Below are positions 1 to 9,297 of a stretch of 64,000 nt of DNA, in pieces. Both the position numbers and the translations under genes were made by a program. The stretch spans positions 55,267-119,266 of the forward strand of contig MNCI01008863.1 of NCBI GenBank assembly GCA_015680685.1, read 5' to 3'. The notes beneath the pieces are model-generated. The model worked only from the letters and a program-made list of their open reading frames with translations. It had not been told where the DNA came from and did no database searches. The DNA comes from Gnetum montanum. Lineage: Eukaryota; Streptophyta; Gnetopsida; Gnetales; Gnetaceae. The stretch's first letter is position 1. Every line of letters begins with the position of its first letter.

Positions 1-21
1 TGTATTGGGATGATGTTGTTT

Positions 22-150
22 TCATTGATGTTTATAAGAAACTCCCACTTCAGGTTGTATACTCCAATCTTCATCGTCAGAGAGTTCATTGGTTCTCCAA
101 TGAACTTCCTCACTAAGTGTGGCATTATTATTGTCTTGTAGGAGAGGCAT
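22..150 (-). pseudogene. N-terminal fragment of a retroelement ORF (unrecognised)
   Basis: This 42-codon frame starts with ATG at 150-148 and ends at a TGA at 24-22. It is the first ATG downstream of the LTR and primer-binding site that lie to its right, so it is probably the start of the element's gag or of an extra leader ORF. The peptide begins MPLLQDNNNATLSEE and is acidic, with a NELSDDEDW stretch. I recognise no domain. The rest of the element lies beyond the left edge of the window, so it cannot be told whether the TGA is a decay mutation or a genuine short ORF end. Confidence 0.4.
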
Positions 151-271
151 TGTTTAAAGTGGTGTGTGAAATTGAATGTGAATTTTTATAATTACTTCTT
201 TCTAAGAGATATATCGTTAAGTCCTTTACAACAACCTTGTAGGATCTAACTAATCTAGATTACTAGCACCG

Positions 272-289
272 TCCCCAACAACGGTGCCA
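272..289 (-). promoter_or_regulatory. Primer-binding site resembling tRNA-Asp
   Basis: Read on the minus strand this is TGGCACCGTTGTTGGGGA, one base downstream of the LTR end. Plant tRNA-Asp primed gypsy elements (Athila-type and relatives) use TGGCGCCGTTGCCGGGGA. The two differences are both C-to-T or G-to-A transitions. It primes minus-strand DNA synthesis. Confidence 0.8.
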
Positions 290-1027
290 ATGATGAGTGA
301 CGAGGTACCCCTACACTCAACCATACGAATACGAGCGTTTTCATGTGTGATCCGATCGAACTCCATAGATGGACTAGTTGTCACACCTAGATTGTTAATC
401 CTAGGTCGCAGTTCACTGTCTTCCCACCTGGACTAGTATTATATTTGTCACATATGGTTTAGTCTAGTGTGAGGTGTATGATGTGTTCCTAATTCTAATG
501 CTACTCTTGAAGGCAGTGGAAAATAATATTAACTAAGCTAAGCTAGGAGGAAAAGGGTAAGAAGATCTAATCTAGCCTAAGTGCGATGAGCAGCCAATTC
601 CTTGATCATCCATACACATCTTGGACTTCGTGCACAGCTACCACTGGGATTACCAAGCGCAGATCCTAGGTACGCCATTGGGTTACCAAGTAGTCACACT
701 TAATGCTTGTAATCAAGTCGTACTCATTCCACGTTCTAGGAGATAAGGGTAAGAAAGATTAACTACAAAAGAAGTAAATAAAAATTAAATAAATAATAAT
801 TAATTAAATAAATAACAAAGTGAATGCTACAATGATGAAGTAATCTCGATCTTTATTTCTGGTCATGTGCGTGTCCAAGTACGTCACACTCGAATAAAGG
901 ATGTCATACAATTACAATCACCACACTACGGGCAGACACTGAGAAATATTCTATCTCTGGAAGGGGAAAACTGCTAGAGCTTCGCTAAGGAAAAAGACTA
1001 GATCCTAAAACTGGGAAAGCCGCCTCT

Positions 1028-1035
1028 TATTTATA
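1028..1035 (-). promoter_or_regulatory. TATA box of the LTR promoter
   Basis: TATAAATA on the minus strand lies 159 bp from the U3 end of the LTR. It sits directly downstream of the GATATC cluster. The relative at 59,520-59,527 has the same box in the same place relative to its own GATATC motifs. Confidence 0.6.
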
Positions 1036-1055
1036 GACATTGAGGCAGGCCGCAA

Positions 1056-1175
1056 TATCGTGGTAGGCTATGATATCATGTACACGATATTGTGTACACG
1101 ATATCACGGTTGCTGCGATATCACGACCATTGCAACAACAGGGCTGTGATATCACAGCTACGATATCACAACCAG
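1056..1175 (-). repeat. Cluster of GATATC palindromes in LTR U3
   Basis: About six GATATC or near-GATATC hexamers are spaced at irregular intervals of roughly 10-35 bp. Several sit in the longer context CGATATCAC. The position just upstream of the TATA box suggests U3 enhancer elements. This is inference; no binding factor is known to me for this arrangement. Confidence 0.5.
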
Positions 1176-1214
1176 CAAATTCATGACTCATCAACTATTG
1201 AAGCCTCTTGTTTG

Positions 1215-2205
1215 ATGCAAGGTCAAGTGTAATCTATCTCTTAATTGTTTGAATTGTAATTTCTTTTCTACTTGTGGAAATAAGTGCAAGATTCTTGCTC
1301 TCATAATTAAAATATCCATCATACTTAGCCAACCAATCTATCCCATGAATACATCATACCCTTCAAGTCCTACCATCATCATATCACTATAGCATTTATC
1401 ACCTTGTATCATCACTTTGGTTGAGGGTACTATCTTAAAAATTGTAGTACTATACGAGCTGATGGGTTGATTGATCATAAGATATATTGTCCAAGAACTA
1501 CACCTAACATTCATGTTCTATCCAAGACTGTGTTGTCTTGTTATGTTGTTATGACCAACTTATTACTTGGAGATAAGTGTATAACTATTAGGCTTAATAT
1601 TCTCTTTTGGCTAGAGTAATACTAAAGGCTTCTAATCCTCAACTTTTATGAAGGTCACGATTCAACTCACTAGAGGGGAAGCCAATGTTGAAATAATTAA
1701 GGATGATCCCTACTCTAAAGTTCTCCAACTAAAACATAGACATGCTAAATGTTTGTCAAAGCTCAAATCCTTAAAGGTTATACAATCACAAGTACACTTC
1801 AACTTAGAATAAGCTATAAAATACTTAGAACAAACTTCAGCATAGCTAGTTATTGGAAAGCTTTCTAACTTCTCTTAGTCATAGAAATGTTGTAAGAAAA
1901 TCTTTTGCACCATCTTAGTAGATAAATAAAATACTAAAAATACCATTAACTAGAATAGCTTGTAAAAAGTTTGACTTAACAACTTAGCCAAACATAAATG
2001 GTTGTTATACAAAAAATGCCTATATGCATAACTCTAATACTAAAATAGGAATACAATGCACATAAAACATCTATTATTGTTGACAAATTCTCCATCTTGT
2101 GGGACTTGCTTGATGGGTTCTACAACTCTTTCTCTCTTTGGATTTTTAAAGAATTCTCTTAGTGACATCCCAATACTACAAATTTGAGAATGCTTATCAA
2201 ATTGT
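1215..2205 (-). pseudogene. Chromovirus-like gag and protease remnant (element D)
   Basis: Downstream of an initiator-Met PBS on the minus strand, this stretch carries a decayed gag-like segment and then a protease end. At about 1,370-1,335 the minus strand reads LEGYDVFMG followed by a stop and then an IGWL-like stretch. This matches the conserved C-terminal block DYDVILGMDWL of Ty3/gypsy proteases. There are many frameshifts and stops and no long ORF. Element E at 52,436-53,640 has collinear sequence just after its PBS and the same protease block, which supports the reading. RT and integrase are not present to the left of 1,215, where the unrelated LTR begins. Confidence 0.6.
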
Positions 2206-2207
2206 TA

Positions 2208-2220
2208 GCTCCAATACCAA
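2208..2220 (-). promoter_or_regulatory. Primer-binding site, initiator tRNA-Met type
   Basis: The minus strand reads TTGGTATTGGAGC two bases after the LTR end. The classical plant retroelement PBS for initiator tRNA-Met is TGGTATCAGAGC; the two differences are C-to-T and A-to-G. Confidence 0.75.
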
Positions 2221-2222
2221 CT

Positions 2223-4651
2223 TGTAACACCTTGCTAACTAGGCTTAGGCTAAAAAGAAATTACTTAGATAAAGAACCAAAGCATGCAAAAAATGAAACA
2301 TTTCTTAATAAATATCGAATGAATGCTAAGAAAATTAAGTAGGCAAAGAAATAGGAATCCATAAAATAATAGACACATAGGGGTAATAAAAATATCGTAA
2401 AAGATAAAAGGTTGAACAAAAATAGCAACAATAGCCCCTTATATTCTAAACCTAACTTTCTAACTAATAAAAATAGGATGAATCCTATTGTCCAAGCCAA
2501 AAATTACAATTACAATGCCATAAAATTATAGTAAAAAATAAACAAAATTTGATATAAATAGATAAATTTCAATAACTAAATTATAATAATGTAACATAAA
2601 TTAAATATGGACAAAAGTTAAGCTTGTACTGAATATCAAAAAATTACAAAGAAAATCCTCATATTAGAACAAGTACATAATTCCTAGCTAAACATTACAA
2701 CATAGAATCAAATAACTAATATGAAATATAATGACTAAAATGGTTGAAGATCGAAAACATGAATCTAATCATCAACCTCTTCTTCTAATTTCTCCTTATC
2801 TAGACTAATACAATCACTTATAAGTGCATCAAAACACAAAATAATTAGTTGTAAGACTAAGTAGGATAACCAAACTAACAAAATACTCCCTCATGGATTT
2901 GGTTGAAGGTATTAGGTAGTTGGATAGTTTTGCACTCAGGTTAGCTTCAAATAAAAGTTAGCCAAGTAGATACAAACATAGAGAAAATAATAAATATTAA
3001 TAAAATAAATGAACAAATGAAATAAAGTAACTAAAACTCCACAACCACCTCATAAATCCATCAAATAAACTAAACAAATAGTTGGTACTTATTAATTAAT
3101 GTGACTTCATAACTACCCATCTCACTATCGAGAGATGCTTCCCATGTAGTCACTACAAAATTAGGTAATACTTACCAATTGATGTTGTTTGCATAACTAT
3201 TTTGCTCACTACTGAAAGATGCTTCTTGTAGAGTTATTAAAAAATTATTTATGTATTAAAGCCAAATGCTTAAATGCCAAATAATGAACAATGGACAAAT
3301 AAACAAATAAATACATCCTTGGGTGGTGGACAGATGAACACAAATGTTTAGCAAAGCCAATAAGATCAAAGGGTAGGAATCAAATTACCAAGGTTTTGAA
3401 GTGTCAAATTAAGCCAAGATTGAAATATATGTTATAATGAATGCCTAAAAATGTAGAAAATACCAAAAATGGAATCTAAGCTCATAGAGGCTGTTCTAAG
3501 TTGTTAGAAATGCTAGACTATCATCAGTTGATATTTTTAGGATTTCAAATGTTTTGAAAAGTTCTAAAAGCTATGTTTTATTTATAATTTTTTCAATTTT
3601 TTGTTGCATAGAGGCTAAGGATTGCTTTACAAAAGATCCTTGATTTTTTAAGCCACATCTACCAATGTCATTAGAATTCATTGTAATGGGATCATGATGA
3701 ACTAGGGAGGGTGTTTCATGATCCACATTAGCAAGATGAACAACTTTTCCTTCTTAGTTGTTGACATTTGGAGTCATTTCAAGGGTCAAAATGAGAAAAA
3801 TGACTTGAAACCCTTATTCAAATAGAGATAATAAAAAAGATATATGCACAAACTTTTTTTTTTTACCAAAACCCATTAATAGAAGAAAAATACCAAATCA
3901 TACTACTTGAATTGATAGTGCTATAGAAAGGATCATCACAAATAGGTTGTAGTGCCAAAGGTCTTGATTAAAAGTGTATATTTAGATCTAGCTCTTCTCC
4001 AAACTAGTAGGATCTTACTCTCTCGTTCTATCTCCTAGATGTTGGAAATGCATATGGATGATTTCTAATGGAATGATTTCCAGGTATTTTAATATGAGCT
4101 TATAGCCAACATTGCCCTAATAGTTACCCTAGTATTAGTTAGCTAGTAGCTATTTCTAAGCCCAAATCTAATAACAAGGTCTAATGTCCAAACATAATTG
4201 AGCAAGGTGCTATCTTAAGACTTCTTAAAACATAAGATAAAAAGATAAATTTAAAATAAAAATATATATGTTCATTCATAAAAATAGATTTTGTTGACAA
4301 ATATAGAGTAACCCAACAAAGCATACTATGAACTAATGTAGTATCTAATGTGCTAATGACTCATCTAGTGTGTGATACCTACTAATCTAAAGCTTAAATA
4401 AAAGAAATTAGTATGAATATACTAAATTAAAAATAAAAATTCTCAAAAATAAAAATAAATGATAAAAACATATTAAAAATATTAATAACATCTAAAACAT
4501 AATAACAAATCACATAGCTCAACTAGTATAAGCATAGTCAATAATAAAAAAAGATTTATCAAACATAAGACCTAGGCTTAACACAAGATGTAAAGGGCTT
4601 AAAATATAAACATACGAAGGGGTAAGATCTATCTAAGGTAGGGATGTTATA
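2223..4651 (-). repeat. LTR of chromovirus-like element D
   Basis: In element sense (minus) the LTR starts TATAACATCCC at 4,651 and ends GGTGTTACA at 2,223. That is a degenerate TGTAACA/TGTTACA pair. It is preceded by a purine-rich tract (AAGGGGTGGA, about 4,664-4,655) and followed by the PBS. The last 30 bp match the end of the element E LTR (CCTAAGCCTAGTTAG-type). At 2,429 bp it is much longer than the E LTR (about 870 bp), so it may contain a nested insertion. Its interior is AT-rich and contains no gene I can support. Confidence 0.65.
4597..4640. repeat. Direct repeat, copy 1 (partner at 4,956-4,996)
   Basis: GGGCTTAAAATATAAACATA and the following bases of this stretch recur at 4,956-4,996 with a few differences. 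Copy 1 lies inside the D LTR near its U3 start. Copy 2 lies at the far side of the integrase end, exactly where homology to element A begins. It may mark a junction formed by LTR sequence. Confidence 0.6.
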
Positions 4652-4659
4652 GATTCCAC

Positions 4660-4960
4660 CCCTTAGGAATCTTGCTACTAAAAGATCTTAAGGTGTGAGA
4701 TATATAGATCTTCCTCCACTTCCCATATTACTTCATAGGCTTCATGCCTCTTCCAAATAACCTTCATCATCAGAAAGACATTATTTCTCAATAGTCTCTT
4801 TAAATTATTTCTAATCTTAATTAACCACTTAACAAAGCTGACATTAGATTAAATCTATATATCCTATTCATCTATCATGTGACTTAGATATGCAATATAC
4901 TTCCTCAACATGAAAATGTGAAATACATCATAAATCAACTACAACTACTATGAATGGGCT
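4660..4960 (-). pseudogene. Integrase C-terminus and chromodomain remnant (element D)
   Basis: The minus strand encodes pieces resembling the end of a chromovirus polyprotein: YDVFHIFMLRKYI near 4,930-4,890, then further right-to-left VKVIWKRHEAYEVIWEVEED near 4,760-4,700. These correspond to the integrase C-terminal block (VFHVSMLRKYI) and to the short chromodomain-like tail (VLWRNQ..EEATWE.E) of plant chromoviruses. A stop follows, then a purine tract and the LTR. Stops and frameshifts break the frame. The upstream RT and integrase core are absent because element A sequence begins at about 5,005. Confidence 0.65.
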
Positions 4961-5009
4961 TAAATATAAACATACTAAGGGGTAAGATATATCTTTACAA
5001 CTATACTAA

Positions 5010-8000
5010 TAGCAGGTCAGATCAACAAGTCGTGAGGGTCTATGACCCCAAAGACCCTTCCATCACTGAATGTAGATAATCTTTGAGGGTTTGAGGGGAG
5101 AGTCTTGATTTTGTAGCCATAAATGAAGATTGTTAAAACTTTGTTTGTGTGAAAATACAGGTAGGCATGTAAATTCCATGAATTAAAGCTAAGGCCAAGA
5201 GGGAGTTTGAGCTTATACATAGGAGTGGAAAGGAGTACATCCCTTCCCTGTATGATCAAATTTCCCTTAGTGACATCTATGCTAGCATCCTAACCCAAAT
5301 GATTACCATGGAAGAGGAAGATGACAAGCATAACTCTAAGGAATAATAGGAAGAGGAGGATGAATTTAAGGTAGAATCTGAGCTTGAAAACATCTTGGAA
5401 GGACTATTCCAACAAACATCCCCCAAGGTCATAGCACCTTTTTCTATTGCTTTTGTTTTTCCCATGGGCATGGTGCCACCATCTTCACTCCTTCCTACCC
5501 TACTACAGTGGACCCCACACCTATTATAGCCACATATCAAACTCAACCAATGCCACAAAAAACAAACTATAACACATCAATACCATTTACAACACAATCT
5601 CGATATATAAAATCATTGATGGTGGTTTTTATCACAACAAATCTACTAACTACACACATGGAGCCCACTATGAGTCTCTAAAAAACACAATGGTCAGATG
5701 CCCCCTTCATCCCATTAGGCCTCAAGTACTAGCATAGACATCCTTTTCTTTGTTTGGCCCATAAGCCATAACCATAATGCAACCCCTTCCTTCTGTCATG
5801 CAAACCATAGCAAGGCCACAAGCCTAACAACATATGTCACAACCATATGTGCAAGCCTCACAACCAATAGGACCATCGTAGGTTCTAGATCAAGCCTTCC
5901 AGATGATCCAAGACTTGACAAAGGAGTTAAAGAGGCTCAAAGCCTTTACATTCTAAAGTGTAAAGATCATGGACTTCTACCAAGATGATGCTATCGATCT
6001 TGTGGTCCCACCTTTGATACTTCCTCTTGGTGTCCCTATTCCCCAGTTTAGCAAATACAATGGAGAAGGTCATTCTAATGGCCACCTTATAACCTTTATA
6101 TCTGAGTGCTTACTATTTTAGCCATAGCCTCATACCATCATGAGGATTTTTCCTATGTCATTGGCTAGGAAAGTGCTTGATTGGTACTATGCATTACCTA
6201 GAGGATCCATATCCTTCCTTGAGGACTTGATTGCTTAGTTTGTTAATCACTTCAAGCATAACTTGAAGCCTAACACCATTCTTGACTAGCTCATGAAGGT
6301 CAAGTAGGGACCTCTTGAGCCCATACAGAAGTTCATCCAATGATGGAATGGACTCCTAGAGAAAATACCAGAGCCCATAGTCAAAACTCACCTTTTGGCT
6401 ATATTTAAGGGGGTAGTTAATGAATTTATCAAGTCTAAACTTTAATTCCTTGACCTATAGTCACTTAGCTAAGTGTTCTCCTAGACCAAGAATATAGAGG
6501 ATGTTGTGGAGGCTAGTCATGACCTAGCCTACATAGCATACAAAATCCAACATATGCAGAGAGACAAGGAGAAGGGAAAACAGAACAATATGACCATAGC
6601 AGCTATGACTAAGAAGGCTATGACTATTAACCAGGGACTAAGGACCAACCCACCCAAGGCCCCCACTAATAATAACCATGTTAACTAACCTTCACCCTCT
6701 GGGACCAATGATTTGACAATGACTAGATCTAATTTTAAGAGGAAGGATAGGTTCCAATACACTACATTACCATTAAAACTTTCAAAAAGTGGGCATATCT
6801 AATACAAATAGATGTCTAAAGCTTCTTAAAAGAAACATGATAGAGTTTGTGAAATAGCCAAGGACCCCATTAGAGTAATAAATGATGATACACCATTTCC
6901 TAAATACTTCAAGATAGACCACTTTTGCCACTATCACCAACTACCAAGTCATGACACAAACTTTTACCTTGCACTAAAGGATGACTTATAGAAGATGATA
7001 GATAGGGGAGAGCTATTTCTAGATGCATCCAACCTTGTCTAACCTCACAAATAAGAAAACTAGCCAACAACCTCTTGTGATGGCCAATGCTACTACATCT
7101 TCCTCACAACCAATAACTGACAACCAAAAAGCTCCAAACAAGCAAAGGAAGAAGCAAAAGAAAAAGCCCAATAATAAGGGTAACAAGCAGATGGAGACAT
7201 GGAAGGAAGTGGGCCCATCAAACCCACTCCTATATCGACTATATCCATGACCTCCTCTAACCAGCCCACCCCAAACAATAAACCACAGGAGGATCCCAAA
7301 GCTCATGGCTAGAAGAATGAGGAGAAGCCCCAAAAATCACAAACTAAGACCAAAGTATGCATTTTGTGGCACATGGAGGAAGTGAAGCACAAATGGGGTG
7401 ACAAGCTTGTGGCCAACAAGAAAACCTTCCTCAATGCAATAGATTAGGTTAGACAATCTATTAATCAAAAGAAAACTACTCTAAGCTTGTATGACCTAAT
7501 CATGACTTCTGCTAGACATTGTGAGGTGTTAGTCAAAATGCTAACTTCTATCTCTATTAGTGAGAATATCCTTGCTAACAAGGAATCCATCCATGTAGTG
7601 GTGGTTCCTCCCACATTGGGGGATGGGAAGTCGACACCCTTAACATTTTGTGATAGCAAAATTAAGGTTAATCCCTAGAATGGAAAAATTACTAGGGCTC
7701 CTCTATTCATAACCATATGCGTAGGGTAGTTCAAGGTGCATAAGGTACATGTAGATGATAGTGTAGCTACTAACATTATATCGTGCACCATTGTTGAACA
7801 ATTAGGGTTGACAAAGAAAATACAACAAACATCAATAGCCATTCTCAAGTCTTTCAACAGATCGAGGGTTATTATCAAGGGGTCCATCTCCTTAGATTTT
7901 GTGGCAAGGAAGTAATTCCCCATGACTACAAATTTATTGGTGGTGGAGGAGACACTTGGGTTTAACCTTATTCTAGGAAGACCTTGGTTAGCTCAATTAT

Positions 8001-8383
8001 GAGCTATGTCTTATCCCATCCACCAAGAGATTCACCTTTCTTATGAGGGAGGTGAGATCAATATTCATGGTGATAATGCAGTGCCCTTGGTTGTTAACAA
8101 CACAGACATAGAGCAAGGATTCAAAGTGGAGTTTCAAGAAGAAACTCCTAGTCATGAACCCTAACAACCCAAGAGAGAGTAGAAAGCTAGTAACAACAAC
8201 AATGGGTAGCAAGATACGTCATGGGATGAACTGCCATTTAACATCATTAGTGAAGAAGAAGATGAATATAAATTTGTGCAAAGTAGACCTTACTCATTTT
8301 CTAATCTTTCAAAAATTAGAAAGAGTCTACACAAGTGAAGTACACCCTAACTCTTCACCTCATGTCCTTATAACCATATAGCT
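5010..8383 (+). pseudogene. gag-pro: Gag-protease ORF of element A (decayed)
   Basis: The N-terminal block (KREFELIH..GKEYIPSLYDQ, about 5,197-5,255) matches B and C. The capsid-like gag domain runs about 6,040-6,540: PQFSKYNGEGH, VLDWYYALPRGSISF, HLLAIFKGVVNEFIKSKL, DLAYIAYKIQHMQ. A basic, Lys/Asn-rich linker follows to about 7,330. The aspartic protease region has VDDS at 7,751-7,762, where DTG or DSG is expected, and the flap-end block LILGRPWLAQL near 7,970. After protease a conserved tail of about 130 codons ends SSPHVLITI at 8,381, the same end as in B. RT does not follow. At least ten in-frame stops interrupt it, mostly TAG. Gag forms the particle and protease would cleave the polyprotein. 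Confidence 0.8.
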
Positions 8384-8666
8384 AATAGCCATGTAGCATA
8401 GATTTTCTTTGCTAACTTATTATGCTTGTTTGCATATTTTATTCTACTCTTCATGCAAGTAGCCTAGATTTCTACTTTCATTTGCATTTTACTTATGTAT
8501 TATAGGCTTTCTTTTCCATTACTTTTATACATGATGAAAACACAAAAAAAATCGTTATAAAAAAATCTTAAAGCTAGAAAAAACTGTAATTTTTTTAAAA
8601 ATTTAAATTATTACTAAAAATATATGATCCCAAGGATCCACCATGGCTAAAACTAGCAAACCGATG

Positions 8667-8898
8667 GCTTGATAAGGCCTTAAACTGACATTGTGGCTTG
8701 TTGAGGCCTTAAATCAGTATCACAGTTTGCTAAGACTCTAAATTGGCATTACAATCTACTAAGACTCCAAAATGGCATTACAGTCTGCTAAGACTCTGAA
8801 CTAGTGTTAAAATCTACTAAGACTCTAAAATGGCGTTATAGTCTACTAAGACTCTAAATTGGCATAACAGCCCACCTTGGCCTTAAATTGGTGATAAA
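8667..8898 (+). repeat. Eight tandem 29-bp units
   Basis: Eight head-to-tail units of exactly 29 bp with no indels. A typical unit opens GTCTGCTAAGACTC and ends GGCATTACA. They lie between the end of gag-protease and the 3' end of the antisense gene. The same 29-bp family recurs at 21,114-21,235, 26,031-26,175, 31,375-31,450 and 40,666-40,864, always at the same places in the A/B plan. Confidence 0.9.
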
Positions 8899-9224
8899 TG
8901 TACACCCTATCATGATTTTTTTTAAAAAAGGCAAGTAACCCTTATTTATTCATAATCTCATAGTTCTTGACATAGCCAAATATGTTTAACACTTGTAACC
9001 TTAGAACCTTAAAACAATGAAGTAATCAATAATGCATCTAGCCAAAATTGAAACTTAAAATTTAAAACATCTTAAGATAAAATAATATAGCCATGGCCAC
9101 ATTGTGTGGCATAAATGTTAAAACTATTAATCATAAATGATAAAATGTCTACAACTCAAGTATTGGCCAACATAACCCATACAATCTCAAGCATAAAATG
9201 ACATAAATAGTAAAGACTATCACA
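8899..9224. other. AT-rich gap between repeats and antisense gene
   Basis: I see no ORF, promoter or repeat here. By position it is the 3' flank of the antisense gene of element A. Confidence 0.5.
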
Positions 9225-9252
9225 TCATGCATCTGATGGTACCAAGGGGGCA

Positions 9253-9297
9253 TCTAGAGGAGGAGGAGGAGGAGGTGCATCATCATCATCATCACCT
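9253..9297 (-). repeat. Triplet microsatellites in last exon
   Basis: GGA repeats followed by ATC repeats. On the minus strand they encode an Asp run and a Pro run at the end of the antisense gene. Copy B has a shorter DDD..PP tail at the same place, so the expansion is local to A. Confidence 0.8.

Larger units (their letters stand above)
291..1193 (-). repeat. 5' LTR of a gypsy-type element, 903 bp
   Basis: The LTR begins on the plus strand with TGATGAGT and ends with ACTCATCA, a perfect 8-bp terminal inverted repeat, and it abuts a tRNA-Asp-like PBS at 272-289. In its own sense (minus) the U3 part is at the right. It holds a run of GATATC palindromes at about 1,068-1,170. A TATA box (TATAAATA) follows at 1,035-1,028. 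The internal region runs left off the window, so this is the 5' LTR of an element mostly outside the view. A diverged relative with the same layout occurs at 58,775-59,620. Confidence 0.85.

Noticed and set aside
2261-2500. 79-codon hydrophobic minus-strand frame as a membrane protein gene
   Set aside because: It lies inside the D LTR in low-complexity AT-rich DNA and has no counterpart in the E LTR.
7019-7333. 104-codon minus-strand frame with hydrophobic stretches
   Set aside because: It is the reverse of the Lys/Asn/Gln-rich linker of the element A gag-protease; its hydrophobicity comes from codon reversal.
8667-8898. CRISPR-like array
   Set aside because: The 29-bp units are directly adjacent with no unique spacers, in plant retroelement DNA.
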